A DNA stretch of 7,598 bases from Burkholderia sp. (GTDB lineage: Bacteria; Pseudomonadota; Gammaproteobacteria; Burkholderiales; Burkholderiaceae), in NCBI GenBank assembly GCA_028292565.1, contig JAQGMD010000196.1, positions 1 through 7,598 on the forward strand. Reading direction: 5' to 3'. Below, one piece after another: positions 5,429 through 7,598 of this stretch. Each line of letters opens with the position of its first letter. Position 1 is the first letter of the stretch. A program made the position numbers and the translations under genes. The notes under the pieces were generated by a model. It saw only the letters and a program-made list of their open reading frames with translations. It was not told the DNA's origin and made no database searches.

Positions 5429-7598
5429 TTAAGGGCCGGCCTTTCCGACCGCCCGTTCCACACTTTGCTCAAGTCGAAGGAACTCCGCCCACGGGTCCTC
5501 GAACCGCCCCATGGTCTTCGCGGCGCTCGCAATGCGGAACGCTGCCGGATCGATATCACCGAGGTCCTCCCACGCAACCGGCACCGAAAACGTCGCCCCG
5601 GGCTGCGCGCGCGGCGAATACGCCGCATGCAGCGTGCGCCCTCTTCCGTTCATGTTGTGATCGATGAATATCTTCCCGGTCCGTTTCGGGATACTCCATT
5701 CCATCGTCACTTCCTCCGGATGCGCGGCCACGACATGGCGGCCGATGATTTCGCAAACGCGTTTCGATTCTTCAAACCCGAGCGACTTCTTGATCGGCAC
5801 GAATACATGCAAGCCGGTCTTGCCGGTCGTCTTCACGAATGATTTCAGCTGTAGCGCATCGAGCACTTCTTTCAACCAGTACGCGACCTTGACGCAAAGC
5901 TTGAAGGCTCGCGCGTTGTACTCAGGTTCGTCTCCGGGCTCCTCCTTGCCCGAGTACACAAAAGGATCAAGATCGAAGGCGAGATAGTCCGGTTTGTCGA
6001 ATTCGGCAAGCACCTCGTCGTCCACTTCCTCCTTGAGCCTGTGCGCGCTCGAATGCCATACATGAAACTCGAGCGTTCCCAGGTTGCCCAGCCAGATGAG
6101 ACTGGCAAGGTCATTACACAAGATCAGCGGCTTGCCTGCATCCTTTTCACCGGACGGAAAACTGAGCATACGCATGAACGGCGGCAGCTTTTGATCGAGG
6201 TGTTTCTGGTAAAAGCGCTCGCCATTTATTCCATCCGGCATGCGGATCAGTGTGACGGGACGATTGCGAAGGTACGGAAGCAGGTACGGCGACGCGATGA
6301 TCAGGTAGCGCAGCAAGTCGCGTTTGGCAAGCGCCTTGTACCGCTTGTAGGCGGGCCATAAAATCTTGTCGAGCTGGGTTACCGGGACCTTGTGCGCGCC
6401 GACGGTCAGGCTTCCTTTTGTATCTAACGCGTCGAGCTGCGCGACGATATGGTCAAGATCATGGCTTTCGCCTGCCGGGACGATAGTCGATTCGGCCGAT
6501 GGCGCGAACACGGAATTGGCATCCACGTCGTCCCGCAGTCGCAGGAACACCGGGTGACGCAACCGGTCGTCTTTGGTCACCTCGTAGTAGCTCACCTCAG
6601 CGACCAGTTTCGGCTCCACCCACGTCGCTGCAACCGGCTCGTTCAGCTTCACTGTCGGCTTCTTCGTCACCATCGTTTCAAACCGGCTGAGCAGCAGGTC
6701 GATGGTCTCATCGCTGAAGCCTGTGCCCACCCGTCCGGTGTATTTCCATTCACCATCCGCCCAGTAGCCGAGCAGCAGCGAACTCAATGTGCGTTTTCCT
6801 TTTGTGTAGCCGACGATGACGAATTCCCCCGACTTCAGCTGCTTGATCTTCAGCCATGCCCCCGAGCGAATTCCAGGCAGGTAAAGACCGCCCTTTTCCT
6901 TGGCCATGATGCCCTCGAGCCCGGTGTCGATCGCGGCCCGGTAAAGCGCAACGCCGTCACCGTCCGCATGCACGACCTGCACGGCCGCGCCGGGCGTCAG
7001 GCATTGTTTCAGGAAACGCCGGCGGTCGGTGTACGGCGCACCCCTCGTGTTCACGCCGGCAGCGTGCAGTACATCAAAGCAGTAGAAAACGCAGGGACGG
7101 GAGCGGTCCTGCGCAGCGCCCGGTTTGAAACGGTTCTGCAGAGCGGAGAAGGACGGACGGCCGTTCTCGAAGGCGACGATCTCGCCGTCCAGCAGCAGGG
7201 GTTGAACCGGTTGGCGCGCGAGCTCGGCGACCAGTCCCGGGAAGTGCTGCGTATAGTCATTCCCACCGCGCGACAGGATGGTGACCTTGCCCTTGTCGAT
7301 ATACGCGGTCGCGCGATAACCGTCGAGCTTGGGCTCGTACATCCAGCCGGGTTGGGTAAACGGTTCGTTGACCGTCTGTGCCGTCATGACCGGGATTTTG
7401 GCCGGCATAGTCTCCAGTGGTTCACCCGGCGCCATTTGCGCGACTGCCAGGCGCGGCACCGCGCTGGTAACCGACTCCACGGTTGAATCGGAAAGAGGCG
7501 AAACGGTCAGGTCCGTCGTCGCCGCCATGATCCCATCATCATGCTTGATGAGCAGCCAGCCTTTTGCCGTACGAATCAACGCATAGGAACCTTTCAGC
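5429..7598 (-). CDS. ligD: Multifunctional ATP-dependent DNA ligase LigD (PE-LIG-POL), 5'-truncated
   Basis: The frame runs off the right edge; 722 residues are visible, counted from the codon at 7597, ending with TAA at 5431-5429. Residues 1-17 (LKGSYALIRT then GWLLIKH) are the very end of the 3'-phosphoesterase domain, so most of that domain lies outside the window. After a linker comes the ATP-dependent ligase: motif I KLDG at 90-93 with K90 as the adenylated lysine, DGEIV at 137-141, CFDVL near 173-177, EGIMAK at 228-233 and WLKIK at 248-252. The OB fold follows, with a motif VI region RHPVFLRLRDD at 347-357. The primase-polymerase domain (about 402-706) carries the metal pair D542 and D544 in AFDLDP, GKTGLH at 592-597 and a third acidic residue, D646, in IFIDH. 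The PE-LIG-POL order is that of Pseudomonas-type enzymes and differs from mycobacterial POL-PE-LIG. It seals double-strand breaks with Ku, whose gene is next downstream. The TTG at 7579 is internal and is not a start. Confidence 0.96.
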   Translation of the reverse strand, partial: LKGSYALIRTAKGWLLIKHDDGIMAATTDLTVSPLSDSTVESVTSAVPRLAVAQMAPGEPLETMPAKIPVMTAQTVNEPFTQPGWMYEPKLDGYRATAYIDKGKVTILSRGGNDYTQHFPGLVAELARQPVQPLLLDGEIVAFENGRPSFSALQNRFKPGAAQDRSRPCVFYCFDVLHAAGVNTRGAPYTDRRRFLKQCLTPGAAVQVVHADGDGVALYRAAIDTGLEGIMAKEKGGLYLPGIRSGAWLKIKQLKSGEFVIVGYTKGKRTLSSLLLGYWADGEWKYTGRVGTGFSDETIDLLLSRFETMVTKKPTVKLNEPVAATWVEPKLVAEVSYYEVTKDDRLRHPVFLRLRDDVDANSVFAPSAESTIVPAGESHDLDHIVAQLDALDTKGSLTVGAHKVPVTQLDKILWPAYKRYKALAKRDLLRYLIIASPYLLPYLRNRPVTLIRMPDGINGERFYQKHLDQKLPPFMRMLSFPSGEKDAGKPLILCNDLASLIWLGNLGTLEFHVWHSSAHRLKEEVDDEVLAEFDKPDYLAFDLDPFVYSGKEEPGDEPEYNARAFKLCVKVAYWLKEVLDALQLKSFVKTTGKTGLHVFVPIKKSLGFEESKRVCEIIGRHVVAAHPEEVTMEWSIPKRTGKIFIDHNMNGRGRTLHAAYSPRAQPGATFSVPVAWEDLGDIDPAAFRIASAAKTMGRFEDPWAEFLRLEQSVERAVGKAGP

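Noticed and set aside
6449..7486. A 345-codon + strand open frame opposite ligD
   Set aside because: It is in register with ligD codons on the other strand and encodes no recognisable motif; the ligase and polymerase motifs are all on the - strand.

Overview
This window comes from a moderately GC-rich proteobacterium. A beta- or gammaproteobacterium of Burkholderiales type is my best guess, from the PE-LIG-POL order of the LigD protein, the Ku tail and the hybrid c-di-GMP sensor; no rRNA or other taxonomic marker is present. It is a compact chromosomal stretch with five protein genes. I saw no transposase, integrase, CRISPR array, tRNA or rRNA.

Layout. At the left edge, on the + strand, is the 3' part of a protein joining a Nudix hydrolase domain to an HD-type phosphohydrolase domain (1-953). 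A 152-bp convergent gap follows, holding one small hairpin. Everything else is on the - strand. Read in the direction of transcription (right to left), it is: ligD (5' end outside the window, stop at 5429), a 138-bp gap with three evenly spaced octamers, ku (5290 to 4394), a MerR-type HTH plus TPR protein beginning 6 bp after the ku stop (4387 to 3575), and a PAS-PAS-GGDEF-EAL c-di-GMP enzyme (3286 to 1106, with a possible longer start at 3487).

How the genes fit together. LigD and Ku are the two core proteins of bacterial non-homologous end joining (NHEJ). Ku binds double-strand ends and recruits LigD, which trims 3' ends (PE), fills gaps with a preference for ribonucleotides (POL) and seals the nick (LIG). 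The HTH-TPR protein sits so close behind ku that the two are probably made from one message, so it is a candidate regulator of, or accessory partner to, this repair system. The GGDEF-EAL gene is separated by a longer gap and is probably an independent signalling gene. The Nudix-HD protein may clean up nucleotides, but its substrate cannot be read from the sequence.

The points most worth following are the HTH-TPR protein coupled to Ku, the 14-bp-period octamer array between ligD and ku, and the Nudix-HD fusion. Residue numbers in the two truncated proteins count from the first complete codon in the window. Several long + strand open frames opposite these genes are judged to be antisense shadows.
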